Shown here: in pieces, positions 6,736 through 15,827 of the stretch
Numbering within the stretch: position 1 is the first letter of the stretch
How the letters are laid out: each line of letters begins with the position of its first letter
Origin: Streptomyces graminofaciens
GTDB taxonomy: Bacteria > Actinomycetota > Actinomycetes > Streptomycetales > Streptomycetaceae
NCBI RefSeq assembly: GCF_030294945.1
Contig: NZ_AP018448.1
Coordinates: forward strand, 3,038,001-3,102,000
Direction: 5' to 3'
DNA: 64,000 bases
Notes under the pieces: generated by a model
What the model saw: only the letters and a program-made list of their open reading frames with translations
Databases searched by the model: none
What the model was told of the DNA's origin: nothing
Translations under genes and position numbers: made by a program

Positions 6736-9219
6736 ATGTACTTACGAGGTGTGAGCGCAAGGAGACGCGGCTGGGCGGCCACGCTGACCGCCTCGGTCGT
6801 CGCCGCCGGGCTGATATCCGGGCCTGCCGCGCAAGCGCGCCCGCTGCCGGACGGGCCGCTGACAACGATGTCGATCACCTCGCCGCCGGGTGGCTCGGGG
6901 CCTCAGGTGCTGATCTTCTACGGTTCCGCTGCCGGTGGGGAGGAGTCGCCGGTCGTGAACGCCGGGATCGAGTCGATCGAGAGGATCGGGCTGTCCGGCC
7001 CTGCGGGGCAGCGGTTCGCGGTGGAGGCCACCGACGACGCGTCCGTCTTCACCGACGGGTCCCGGCTGAGCGGTTTCAACACCGTGGTCTTCCTCACCGG
7101 CGGCGGCGATGTCCTCGACCCCGAGCAGGAGGCGGGTCTTGAGGCCTATATGGAGGCGGGCGGCGGTTTCGTCGGCGTCCATGACGCGGCCCGCGCCGAG
7201 CCGTACTCGGACTGGTTCACGGGCCTGATCGGCGCCCGCCCGGCCGCGTCGAGTCCCACCTCCGTGCAGCGGGCGACGGTCGAGGTGGGCGACCGACGGC
7301 ATCCGGCGACCACGGATCTGCCGGTGCAGTGGAAGCGGCCCGACAAGTGGCTCAACTGGGTGAAGAACCCGTCGGGTGCCGTGCACACCGTGGCGCGGGT
7401 GCGCGAGTCGACGTACCAGCCGGGTGCGAGTGCCAACGGCTGGGATCATCCGGTGAGTTGGTGCCGTGACTACGACGGCGGCCGCTCCTTCTACACGGCG
7501 ATGGGCGGCACGGCCTCCGCGTACGACGAGACCGACTTCCGTACGCATCTGCGCGGCGCCCTCCTGTGGACGTCCCGGCTCGCCCGGGCGGACTGCAAGG
7601 CGACGATCGACGCCAACTACAAGGCGGAGCGGCTCACCCAGCCCAACCAGCCGGGTCAGAACGACCAGATCGGCGAGCCGCACGGGCTGGTCACCGCGCC
7701 CGACGGGCGGATCCTCTACATCGGCCGGGGCGGCGCCGACTCGTCCCAGCCCGTGGTCACCGACTGGAACAACCCGGACATCGGCAAGGGCAAGGGCGAG
7801 GTCCACGTCTACGACCCGAGGACGAAGAAGGTCACCCTCGCGGGCGCGCTGACCGTCTTCGGCAACAAGGGCGGCGGCGACGAGCTGATCAAAGTCGAAG
7901 AGGGCCTGCTCGGAATCGAGTTGGACCCGGGCTTCCAGCAGAACGGCTGGGTGTATCTGCACTACACACCCCACTCGCGGATCGACCGGGACACCCGGAT
8001 GGCCGAGCGGCGCGTCTCCCGCTTCACGCTCGACCTCGCGAGCAACAAGCTGGACCTGAGCAGCGAGAAGGTGCTGCTGAAGTGGCCGGTGCAGATCCAC
8101 AGCTGCTGTCACGCGGGCGGCGGGATGACCTGGGACTCCCGAGGCAACCTGTACATCGCGACGGGGGACAACAACTCCAGCCGCTTCAGCGACGGTTACT
8201 CCGGCAACAACCCCGAGCCCAACTACAAGGGCGTCTCGTTCGCCGACGCGCGACGCACCGCCGGCAACACGAACAACCTCAACGGCAAGATCCTGCGCAT
8301 CCACCCGGAGCCCGACGGTACGTACACACTGCCCGAGGGCAACCTCTTCACCGGCAAGGAGACCGCCGAGGGCGGCGGCAGGACCCGGGGCGAGATCTAT
8401 GTGATGGGGGTCAGGAACCCGGCCCGGATCTTCGTCGACCAGCAGACGGACGTCCTGTACGCGGGCTGGGTCGGCCCGGACGCCTCGGCGCCGTCCACGA
8501 CCTGGGGCCCGGCGAAGTACGACACGTTCGCCGCCATCACCGAGGCGGGCAACCGGGGTTGGCCGTACTGCATGGGCAACGAGCAGCCCTATCGTGACCG
8601 CAATCTGCCGGACCCGTCGAAGCCGCTGGGCTGGTACGACTGCGACCACCCGAAGAACGAGTCGCCGAACAACGACGGGCTGGTCAACCTGCCGCCGGTG
8701 ACCGGCAACAACATCTGGTACTCACCGCAGGGCGGCGCCCCCGACTTCCCGCGCGACGCGAACGGCATCCCCTCGTACAAGAACGAGGAGGCCAAGTATC
8801 TGCTGCCATGGCTGAAGGGCGGCGGGCAGGCCGCGATGAACGGGCCGGTGTACCGGTACGACCCCTCGGTCACCGGCTCCGGCCAGTGGCCGGCCTACTG
8901 GGACGGCAAGTGGTTCGTCGGCGACTTCTACGACGCCGACCAGCCTCGCCACGCCGTACTCACCGACCCGAAGACCCAGGGCAGCGGAGGGATCCCGATC
9001 CACGCCGAGTCGCTGAAGAAGATCGTGCCGGTCGGCAACGACGGCATCAGAAACCTCATGGACTGGAAGTTCGGCCCCGACGGCGCGCTGTACGTCCTCG
9101 ACTACGGGCGCGGCTTCTTCACCTCGGACGCCAAGTCCGCGCTGTGGAGGGTCACTTACACCGGCGGCGGTCCGACTCCGGCCGCCGATCAGCTGGTGAG
9201 GGGAGCGACAACGAAATGA
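6736..9219 (+). CDS. Secreted ThuA-domain / PQQ-type glucose-sorbosone dehydrogenase fusion
   Basis: An 827-residue secreted fusion. After a signal peptide (residues 1-35) comes a ThuA-like glutamine-amidotransferase-fold domain (about 50-280; FLTGGGDVL, GGFVGVHDAA), then a glucose/sorbosone-dehydrogenase-type propeller (about 300-810; GLVTAPDGRILYIGR, GLLGIELDPGF, HAGGGMTWDSRGNLYIATGD). Such propellers normally use PQQ to oxidise sugars outside the cell. ThuA proteins are linked to trehalose and keto-sugar use. The ATG at 6736 has a GAGGAGG site. Codon 3 is TTA (6742-6744), the rare leucine codon read by the bldA tRNA, so expression is likely tied to development. Its stop overlaps the next gene (ATGA). 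Confidence 0.85.
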   Translation: MYLRGVSARRRGWAATLTASVVAAGLISGPAAQARPLPDGPLTTMSITSPPGGSGPQVLIFYGSAAGGEESPVVNAGIESIERIGLSGPAGQRFAVEATDDASVFTDGSRLSGFNTVVFLTGGGDVLDPEQEAGLEAYMEAGGGFVGVHDAARAEPYSDWFTGLIGARPAASSPTSVQRATVEVGDRRHPATTDLPVQWKRPDKWLNWVKNPSGAVHTVARVRESTYQPGASANGWDHPVSWCRDYDGGRSFYTAMGGTASAYDETDFRTHLRGALLWTSRLARADCKATIDANYKAERLTQPNQPGQNDQIGEPHGLVTAPDGRILYIGRGGADSSQPVVTDWNNPDIGKGKGEVHVYDPRTKKVTLAGALTVFGNKGGGDELIKVEEGLLGIELDPGFQQNGWVYLHYTPHSRIDRDTRMAERRVSRFTLDLASNKLDLSSEKVLLKWPVQIHSCCHAGGGMTWDSRGNLYIATGDNNSSRFSDGYSGNNPEPNYKGVSFADARRTAGNTNNLNGKILRIHPEPDGTYTLPEGNLFTGKETAEGGGRTRGEIYVMGVRNPARIFVDQQTDVLYAGWVGPDASAPSTTWGPAKYDTFAAITEAGNRGWPYCMGNEQPYRDRNLPDPSKPLGWYDCDHPKNESPNNDGLVNLPPVTGNNIWYSPQGGAPDFPRDANGIPSYKNEEAKYLLPWLKGGGQAAMNGPVYRYDPSVTGSGQWPAYWDGKWFVGDFYDADQPRHAVLTDPKTQGSGGIPIHAESLKKIVPVGNDGIRNLMDWKFGPDGALYVLDYGRGFFTSDAKSALWRVTYTGGGPTPAADQLVRGATTK

Positions 9220-11444
9220 CGAGACGTCAGAAATCTTATTGGACCGCCCTGTTGGCGTCCCTGCTGATGCTGCTGGGTCTGACGTCGACGCCTGCCGTGT
9301 CGCAGTCCTCGTCGCAGTCGTCGTCGCAGTCGTCCGAGAAGGCCGCCGCGGCCCAGGTGCTCACCTGGACCGCGGGCGACGACATCACCAAGTACACGAC
9401 CGCCCCGCTGACCGCGGTGGCGGGTCCGACGACGATCGTCTTCGAGAACAGCGCGGCGACCGGCAACACCATGGGAATGCCGCACACGCTGACGTTCGAC
9501 GTCTCCGACCCCGAGTACAACAACGACGTGCCGCTCAACATCCTCGCCAACCCGAACGACGACCAGGGCGGCCGGCACACCGCCGAGGTCACGCTCACCC
9601 CGGGCCGGTACCGCTTCCACTGCACGATCCCCGGGCACGGCCAGATGCAGGGCATTTTCGTGGTGACCGAGGGCACCGGTGAGGACACGACCGCGCCGGA
9701 GACCTCGGCTTCGGTGAGCGGAACGCGGAACTCGCAGGGGGCGTACGTCGGTTCGGCGACCGTGTCGGTGAACGCGACCGACGTCGGCGGCTCCGGTGTG
9801 GAGCGGATCGAGTACGCGCTCGACGACACCGGCGCCTGGCTGTCGTACACCACGCCCGTCGTGGTCGACCGGGTCGGCACCCACAAGGTCCGCTACCGGG
9901 CGAGCGACAAGGCCGGGAACACGGCGGCGGAGAAGAGCGTCGAGTTCGCGGTGGTCGCGCCGCCGACGGACGACACGACGGCGCCTGAGACGTCCGCGAC
10001 GGTCGACGGCGAGCGGAACCCCCAGGGCGAGTACCTCACCATGGCGACCGTGACCGTCTCCGCGTCGGACACCGGCTCGGGGGTCAACACCATCGAGTAC
10101 GCGCTCGGCGACTCGGGCGCGTGGCAGGCGTACACCGGTCCCGTGATGGTGCACGAGGTGGGCACGCACAAGGTGCGCTACCGGGCCACGGACAGGGCGG
10201 GGAACGTGTCGGCCGTGCGCAGCGCGCAGTTCACGGTCGTGGCTCCGCCGACCGCGGACACGACGCCGCCCGTGACCGGGGTGACCGTCGAGGGCGACCG
10301 GAACTCCGCCGGGGCCTACCTCAGGAGCGCGAAGGTGACCGTCAGCGCGACGGACCCGGGCGGCTCGGGTGTCGCCACGATCGAGTACTCGCTCGACGGC
10401 GGCCCCTATCTCGCCCACACCGCCCCGGTGGTGGTGGACCGCGCGGGCACGCACACGGTGGCGTACCGGGCGAGCGACAAGGCGGGGAACACGGCGGCGG
10501 CACGGTCGGTGAGCTTCACCGTCGTGGCGGGCGGCGGGGTTCCGGCGCCCAACTGCGCCGAGTACGACGAGCGGTTGACGGTGTTCGTGGGGACGGTCAA
10601 CACGGGCGTGCCGAACCGGGTCACGAACAACCGGTGCCGGATCAACGAGTTGGTCGAGGACGAGAAGGCGTGGACGTCCCACGCGCTGTTCCTGAAGCAC
10701 GTGAAGACCGTCATGGACGGGCTGTTCAGGCAAGGGGTCGTCGACGAGCGCGAGTACGACGCCGTGGGGGCGGCGGCCGAGGAGTCCGGTATCGGCAGAC
10801 CTGGCGGGACGGAGGGGTATCGGAAGATCCTCGACGGTACGGCCGCGTCGTTCGCCAAGTGGCAGCAGGTGGGCGGCGGTTCGTTCGGCCTCAACGCCGA
10901 CGGGTCGATCACGTCCGGTACGACGAAGGCCGGGCTCGGCATGCTGTGGTTCCCGGAGCGGAAGTACGGCGACTTCTCGCTGCGGCTCCAGTGGCGTGAC
11001 GACGCGCCCGGCACGTCGAACGCCAACTCCGGGGTGTTCGTGCGGTTCCCGTGGGTCCACGACCACCCGGAGGAGTCCCGTCCGGAGTGGGTCGCCATCA
11101 AGTACGGCCACGAGGTGCAGGTCCTCGACCGGCCCGACGGCGACATGTACAAAACGGGCTCGGTCTACGGCTTCGACCGGGTGGGGCTCGCCGGTGCGGG
11201 CGTCACACAGAAGGGCACCTGGAACGACTACGAGATCCGCGTGGTCGACCAGCACTACTCGGTGTACCGCAACGGCGTGCTGATCAACGAGTTCGACAAC
11301 ACCGGCGGACAGGACTTCACCCCGCCCCGCTCGGACGACCCGGGCACGGACGGGCGGCGGTTCGCCTCCGGCTACGTCGGGCTCCAAGTGCACGGCACGA
11401 CGGATGTGGTGTCGTACCGGGACATCCGGATCAAGGAGCTGTAG
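9216..11444 (+). CDS. Secreted cupredoxin - Ig-like repeats - DUF1080 (3-keto-disaccharide hydrolase) protein
   Basis: A 742-residue exported multidomain protein. Residues 1-30 are a signal peptide followed by a Ser/Gln linker (SSSQSSSQSS). A plastocyanin-like domain (about 45-150) keeps the full type-1 copper set: His in MPHTLTF, then Cys, His and Met in FHCTIPGHGQM. Three Ig-like repeats of about 90 residues follow (about 155-435), each with D-T-T-A/P-P-E/V-T and V-G-T-H-K/T-V-x-Y-R-A-S/T-D-K/R-A-G-N. A short helical linker leads to a C-terminal DUF1080 jelly-roll (about 540-742), the family of 3-keto-glycoside hydrolases. It overlaps the dehydrogenase gene by ATGA, so the two are translated together. 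Electron transfer from the dehydrogenase to the copper domain is inferred. Confidence 0.85.
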   Translation: MTRRQKSYWTALLASLLMLLGLTSTPAVSQSSSQSSSQSSEKAAAAQVLTWTAGDDITKYTTAPLTAVAGPTTIVFENSAATGNTMGMPHTLTFDVSDPEYNNDVPLNILANPNDDQGGRHTAEVTLTPGRYRFHCTIPGHGQMQGIFVVTEGTGEDTTAPETSASVSGTRNSQGAYVGSATVSVNATDVGGSGVERIEYALDDTGAWLSYTTPVVVDRVGTHKVRYRASDKAGNTAAEKSVEFAVVAPPTDDTTAPETSATVDGERNPQGEYLTMATVTVSASDTGSGVNTIEYALGDSGAWQAYTGPVMVHEVGTHKVRYRATDRAGNVSAVRSAQFTVVAPPTADTTPPVTGVTVEGDRNSAGAYLRSAKVTVSATDPGGSGVATIEYSLDGGPYLAHTAPVVVDRAGTHTVAYRASDKAGNTAAARSVSFTVVAGGGVPAPNCAEYDERLTVFVGTVNTGVPNRVTNNRCRINELVEDEKAWTSHALFLKHVKTVMDGLFRQGVVDEREYDAVGAAAEESGIGRPGGTEGYRKILDGTAASFAKWQQVGGGSFGLNADGSITSGTTKAGLGMLWFPERKYGDFSLRLQWRDDAPGTSNANSGVFVRFPWVHDHPEESRPEWVAIKYGHEVQVLDRPDGDMYKTGSVYGFDRVGLAGAGVTQKGTWNDYEIRVVDQHYSVYRNGVLINEFDNTGGQDFTPPRSDDPGTDGRRFASGYVGLQVHGTTDVVSYRDIRIKEL

Positions 11445-11538
11445 GGGGGCGGTCGCGGCTCGGCCCGTTGTCAGTGGCGTGCGGCATGCTGTGATCAGTG
11501 GCAGCCGTACGCCGCTGCTGTGCGGACCCGGCGGAGCG

Positions 11539-12549
11539 TCACGTCTTTCTCGCCCTGCTCGGCTGCACCCGCTTCGGCTCGCCCGGCATCTTCGGGTACT
11601 CCGGCGGATACGGCAGGTCGCCGAGGCCGTGGTCGTGTTCGTCGCGGGCGGCGAGTTCCAGCAGGGCCTCCAGGGAGAACGCGTGGTCGTCCATGTCGGC
11701 GTGGACGTCGCCGAGTTCGGCGAAGCGCGTCGGCATGGTCGCCAGGTCGAAGTCCTGGGGCTCGGCCTCGTCGACCTCGTCCCAGGCGAGGGGGGCCGAG
11801 ACGGGGGCGTACGGGCGGGGTCGTACGGAGTAGGCGGAGGCGATGGTGCGGTCGCGGGCGGTCTGGTTGAAATCGACGAAGATCTTCTCGCCCCGCTCCT
11901 CCTTCCACCACGCCGTCGTGACCTGGTCCGGCATGCGGCGTTCCAGTTCGCGGGCGACGGCGATGGCCGCCCGGCGCACCTGGGTGAAGGTCCAGTCGGG
12001 CCGGATGGGCACGAAGACGTGCAGGCCACGGCCGCCGGAGGTCTTGGGCCAGCCGCGCAGGCCACCGTACTCGTGCAGGACTTCGCGGAGCTCGTGCGCG
12101 GCGCGCACCGCGTCGGCGTAGTCCGTGCCGGGCTGTGGGTCGAGGTCGATGCGGAGTTCGTCGGGGCTGTCGACGTCGTCGCGGCGGACCGGCCACGGGT
12201 GGAACGTGAGCGTGCCGAACTGGGCGGCCCACAGCACGGCCGCCTCCTCCGTCGGGCACATCTCGTCGGCGCTGCGGCCGCTGGGGAAGGTGATGTGGGC
12301 GGTGGGGATCCAGTCGGGCATGTTCTTGGGCGCCCGCTTCTGGAAGAAGGACTCGCCGGTCACACCGTCCGGGTACCGCTCCAGGGTGGTGGGCCGGTTG
12401 CGCAGGGCGCGCAGGATGCCGGGACCGACGGCGATGTAGTAGCGGGCCAGGTCCAGCTTGGTGAAGCCGCGCTCCGGAAAGAAGAGCTTGTCGGGGCTGG
12501 ACAGCCGTACCGTCCGCCCTGCCGCGTCCAGCTCCACCGCGTCAGCCAT
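11539..12549 (-). CDS. LigD-type polymerase/primase domain protein (NHEJ)
   Basis: A 336-residue stand-alone homologue of the LigD polymerase domain (archaeo-eukaryotic primase superfamily), which extends and fills ends during Ku-dependent non-homologous end joining. The metal-binding pair Asp135/Asp137 lies in RIDLDPQPG, and the W-P-K-T-S-G-G-R-G-L-H-V primase motif follows near residues 165-176. No nuclease or ligase domain is fused. The ATG at 12549 has no Shine-Dalgarno sequence, so the mRNA may be leaderless; an upstream in-frame ATG at 12603 is possible. It is divergent from an ATP-dependent ligase gene with only 74 bp between starts. Confidence 0.92.
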   Translation of the reverse strand: MADAVELDAAGRTVRLSSPDKLFFPERGFTKLDLARYYIAVGPGILRALRNRPTTLERYPDGVTGESFFQKRAPKNMPDWIPTAHITFPSGRSADEMCPTEEAAVLWAAQFGTLTFHPWPVRRDDVDSPDELRIDLDPQPGTDYADAVRAAHELREVLHEYGGLRGWPKTSGGRGLHVFVPIRPDWTFTQVRRAAIAVARELERRMPDQVTTAWWKEERGEKIFVDFNQTARDRTIASAYSVRPRPYAPVSAPLAWDEVDEAEPQDFDLATMPTRFAELGDVHADMDDHAFSLEALLELAARDEHDHGLGDLPYPPEYPKMPGEPKRVQPSRARKT

Positions 12550-12623
12550 ACGAGCCACGGTAGGCGGGCAGGACGAAAAGCGCACACCAGGCAAATCGTT
12601 CAACCAGCCCGCAGAATCGAGGC

Positions 12624-13697
12624 ATGGATCTGCCGGTGATGCCGCCCGTGAAGCCGATGCTCGCCAAGTCCGTGGCGAAGATCCCGCCGGGCATGCACTA
12701 CGAGGCGAAGTGGGACGGGTTCCGGGCGATCGTGTTCCGTGACGGGGACCAGGTGGAGATCGGCAGCCGGACCGGCAAGACGCTGACCAGGTACTTTCCC
12801 GAGCTGGCGGAGGCCTTGCGGGAGCGGTTGCCGAACCGCTGCGTGATGGACGGCGAGGTCGTGATCGTCCGGGAGGGGCGGCTGGACTTCGACGCGCTCA
12901 CCGAGCGCATCCACCCGGCGGACTCCCGCGTCCGCATGCTGGCGGAGACGACGCCGGCGTCGTTCGTCGCCTTCGATCTGCTCGCCCTGGGCGACGAGTC
13001 ACTGCTGAACTTCCCGCTCACCGACCGGCGCGCGCTGCTGGAGGTGGCCCTGTCCGAGGTCACGGCCCCCGTGCATCTGGCACCCGCGACCCGGGACCGT
13101 GAGCTGGCCGAGCGGTGGTTCGAGCAGTACGAGGGCGCGGGGCTGGACGGGGTCATCGCCAAGCCGCTCACACTGCTCTACCGGCAGGACGAGCGAGCCA
13201 TGTTCAAGATCAAGCACGAGCGCACGGCGGATGTGGTGGTCGCCGGGTACCGCCTCCACAAGAGCGGGCCCATCGTCGGCTCGCTGCTGCTCGGGCTGTA
13301 CGACGACGGGGGCACCCTCCAGCACGTGGGTGTGTGCGCCGCGTTTCCCATGAGGCGGCGGGCGGAGCTGGTGGAGGAGCTGGAGCCGCTGCGGCTGGAG
13401 GACGTCGGGGAGCACCCCTGGGCGGCCTGGTCCGACGAGGCCGCGCACGAGACGGCACGGCTGCCGGGGGCGCCGAGCCGCTGGTCGTCGAAGAAGGACT
13501 TCTCCTGGGTGCCGCTCAGGCCCGAGTGGGTCGCGGAGGTGGCGTACGACCATATGGAGAACGGCGTCCGCTTCCGTCACACGGCACGCTTCCGCCGCTG
13601 GCGCCCGGACCGCGACGCCGAGAGCTGCACCTACGCCCAACTGGAGGAGCCGGTGAGCTATGACCTGGCGGAGATCCTCGGGCGACCACAGGGCTGA
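12624..13697 (+). CDS. ATP-dependent DNA ligase (LigC-type)
   Basis: A 357-residue ATP-dependent DNA ligase consisting of an adenylation domain and an OB-fold. The nucleotidyl-accepting Lys29 lies in motif I (EAKWDGFRA). Further motifs are MDGEVV (about residue 75), FVAFDLLAL, GLDGVIAKP and motif V FKIKHERTADVVV. It resembles mycobacterial LigC ligases used in back-up end joining or base-excision repair. Its promoter region is shared with the divergent LigD-polymerase gene, which suggests the two supply the gap-filling and sealing steps of one repair route. No ku gene is in the window. Confidence 0.92.
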   Translation: MDLPVMPPVKPMLAKSVAKIPPGMHYEAKWDGFRAIVFRDGDQVEIGSRTGKTLTRYFPELAEALRERLPNRCVMDGEVVIVREGRLDFDALTERIHPADSRVRMLAETTPASFVAFDLLALGDESLLNFPLTDRRALLEVALSEVTAPVHLAPATRDRELAERWFEQYEGAGLDGVIAKPLTLLYRQDERAMFKIKHERTADVVVAGYRLHKSGPIVGSLLLGLYDDGGTLQHVGVCAAFPMRRRAELVEELEPLRLEDVGEHPWAAWSDEAAHETARLPGAPSRWSSKKDFSWVPLRPEWVAEVAYDHMENGVRFRHTARFRRWRPDRDAESCTYAQLEEPVSYDLAEILGRPQG

Positions 13698-13807
13698 CCG
13701 GGCACGATCCCAGGAGCGTGCTCCGACCGGCTCGGCGGGAACGCGCACAATCAGAAAAAAACGGGTATGGCCACCCGCGAACATATAAGCGCACAATCGA
13801 AGACAGT

Positions 13808-14815
13808 ATGGACGGGATGGCCACGGTGACCATGGGACTGAGGGCGCGACGGATGCGACGCGGCGGGATGGCGGGGGCGCTGCTCGCCGCCGTGACGGCG
13901 GGCGCCCTGATGGCGGGTTGCACCGTGAACGGCGACGGCGACGACGGGCGCGGCAGTGAGCGCCCGCAGGAGCACGGGGACGGCCAGGCCAGCGAGGGCC
14001 CGACCGGTTCCGTACTCGCCGTGAAGATCGACAACGTGGGTGCGGCCCGGCCGCAGACGGGACTGGACGCGGCGGATGTCGTCTACGCCGAGCAGGTCGA
14101 GGGCGGGCTGAGCCGGCTGATGGCGGTGTACGCGACGAAGCTGCCGGAGGTGGTCGGGCCGGTGCGCAGCGCGCGGGAGTCCGACCTGGAGCTGCTGCGC
14201 CAGTTCGACGAGCCGACGCTGGCCTTCTCGGGCGCGCAGAGCAAGCTGCTGCCGCTGATCGACAAGGCGCCGCTGAAGGCGCAGACGCCCGAGGACGCCG
14301 ACGGCGCGTACTACCGGGGCACCGACAAGGCCGCGCCGCACAACCTGTATCTGCGTCCCGAGCGGCTGATCGGCTCCGCGCCGGGCGAGGACGCGCTGAC
14401 GACCGGCTTCCACTACGGCGCGGTGCCCACGGGCGGCAGCGCGGAGGACTCGCGCACGGTCCGCTATCCGGCGGCCCGCTTCACCTTCACCTGGTCCGAG
14501 GACCGGGATCGCTGGCTGGTGTCCATGGACGGGACGCCGACGGTCACCACGGACGGCACCCGGGTGGGCGCGGCGACCGTGGTCGTGCAGTACGTGACCA
14601 TCCGGAAGTCCCAGTTCCGCGACTTCCTGGGCAACAACACGCCGTACACGCAGACCGTGGGATCGGGCCGGGCCGAAGTCCTGCGCGACGGGCGGTCGTT
14701 CGACGCGGAATGGAAGCGGAGCGACGCGGCCGACGGGACCGAGTTCACAACGGCGGACGGGAAGCCGATGAACTTCGCGAAGGGGCAGGTGTGGGTGCTG
14801 TACGCCAAGGCCTGA
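13808..14815 (+). CDS. DUF3048-domain lipoprotein (YerB-like)
   Basis: About 335 residues. A basic n-region (MGLRARRMRRGG), a hydrophobic stretch and the lipobox L-M-A-G-C predict a membrane-anchored lipoprotein. The mature part carries the DUF3048 signature: V-K-I-D-N-x-x-x-A-R-P-Q-x-G-L-x-x-A-D-V-V-Y-x-E-x-V-E-G-G, V-G-P-V-R-S-A-R and, late, T-I-R-K-S-Q-F. The function of the family (Bacillus YerB) is unknown; an envelope role is likely. Start codons at 13808, 13817 and 13832 are all possible, since none has a clear ribosome-binding site. The degenerate repeat tract begins immediately after the stop codon. Confidence 0.85.
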   Translation: MDGMATVTMGLRARRMRRGGMAGALLAAVTAGALMAGCTVNGDGDDGRGSERPQEHGDGQASEGPTGSVLAVKIDNVGAARPQTGLDAADVVYAEQVEGGLSRLMAVYATKLPEVVGPVRSARESDLELLRQFDEPTLAFSGAQSKLLPLIDKAPLKAQTPEDADGAYYRGTDKAAPHNLYLRPERLIGSAPGEDALTTGFHYGAVPTGGSAEDSRTVRYPAARFTFTWSEDRDRWLVSMDGTPTVTTDGTRVGAATVVVQYVTIRKSQFRDFLGNNTPYTQTVGSGRAEVLRDGRSFDAEWKRSDAADGTEFTTADGKPMNFAKGQVWVLYAKA

Positions 14816-14819
14816 TGGC

Positions 14820-15250
14820 GGCCTCCCCGACGCGCGCGCCGGGCCGACCCGGGCGCCGTGCGGGGCGTGACGCCGTGCCCGCCGCCCCGGTCCGGGTACC
14901 GTCCGGGGCGCACCGCCGTACGCGTTGACCCTGTGCCGCTATCGCCCGGGTCTTTACGCCCTGTCCAGCGCCCCGGCCCCGCTACCGTCGGGGCGCAGCG
15001 CCGTGCCCGCTGCCCCGGTCCCGCTACCGCTACCGCTACGCCCGGGGCGCATCGCCGTGCCCGGCGAACCTGCCCCACTACCGCAACCGGGTCTCACCGC
15101 CGCGCCCACCAACCCGGTCCTACCAACCGTCGGGGCTCGCCCACGCGCCAGCCAACCCGGTCCTACCAACCGTCGGGTCTCGCCTGCGCGCCCGCCCACC
15201 CGGCCGCACTACCGCCCGCGTCCCGCCCACGCGCCCGCCAACCCGGCCCC
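14820..15250. repeat. Degenerate C-rich tandem repeat tract
   Basis: About 430 bp between the DUF3048 gene and the end of the ABC operon. The + strand is a mosaic of imperfect 33-43 bp units built from words such as CGCCGTGCCCG, CCCCGGTCCCGCTACCG, GGGGCGCA and CAACCCGGTCCTACCAACCG. The last word occurs twice about 40 bp apart near 15112 and 15152, and CTACCG recurs in runs around 15020. Open frames through it look like repeat artefacts. I see no gene. Confidence 0.7.
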
Positions 15251-15251
15251 G

Positions 15252-15827
15252 CTATCTCCTCGGTCCCGCCACCGCGTAGGCCGTGGTGCCGGCGGCCGCG
15301 AGGAGCAGGGCCGTCCACGTGCCCGTCGGTGTGCCGGGCGGCAGCAGCGGCCAGGTTGCGACCTGGGCCGGCAGTCCGGTCGGGGGCGGGGCGAAGAGCG
15401 CGAGTGACAGCCAGGCGATCGGTGGCGTCCACGCGTACGGCGTCCCGCACACCGCCGCGCCCAGGGCGACGAGCCCCGCCAGCCCGGCGCTGTCCCGGAC
15501 GAGGAACGCGGTGGTGGCCAGAGCCTCGCCCGGCGTCTGCACCGCCAGGAACACCGAGGCGACGACCGCGCCGATGAGCAGCGCATGGGCCGCCCTGCGG
15601 GGCAGCCAGCGGATCGCGGCCGTCCGGTCCAGCGCGAGGTCCTGCCCGCCGAGGCCGATCGAGGCCGCCGTCACCCCCGCGGTGAGGGCGAGCACGGGCA
15701 GGCGCGGATCAACCGGTCCCCCGCCGCCGTCCCGGGCGAGGGCCCACACCGCCACCGCGCTGATCACCACCGCGGCGAGCGAGGCGGGCACCTGCCGTGA
15801 GCGGGCGTACAGCGTCAGCCATCTCAT
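15252..15827 (-). CDS. Hydrophobic membrane protein of the ABC operon
   Basis: A 191-residue, very hydrophobic protein with about five or six predicted membrane segments (for example ASLAAVVISAVAVWALA near the N-terminus and a C-terminal TALLLAAAGTTAYAVA). It has no recognisable family motif. It is the last gene of the sigma/anti-sigma/ABC operon; its ATG overlaps the upstream stop codon (ATGA at 15824-15827), so it is probably a second permease-like component. The sequence after its stop is the repeat tract. Confidence 0.75.
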   Translation of the reverse strand: MRWLTLYARSRQVPASLAAVVISAVAVWALARDGGGGPVDPRLPVLALTAGVTAASIGLGGQDLALDRTAAIRWLPRRAAHALLIGAVVASVFLAVQTPGEALATTAFLVRDSAGLAGLVALGAAVCGTPYAWTPPIAWLSLALFAPPPTGLPAQVATWPLLPPGTPTGTWTALLLAAAGTTAYAVAGPRR

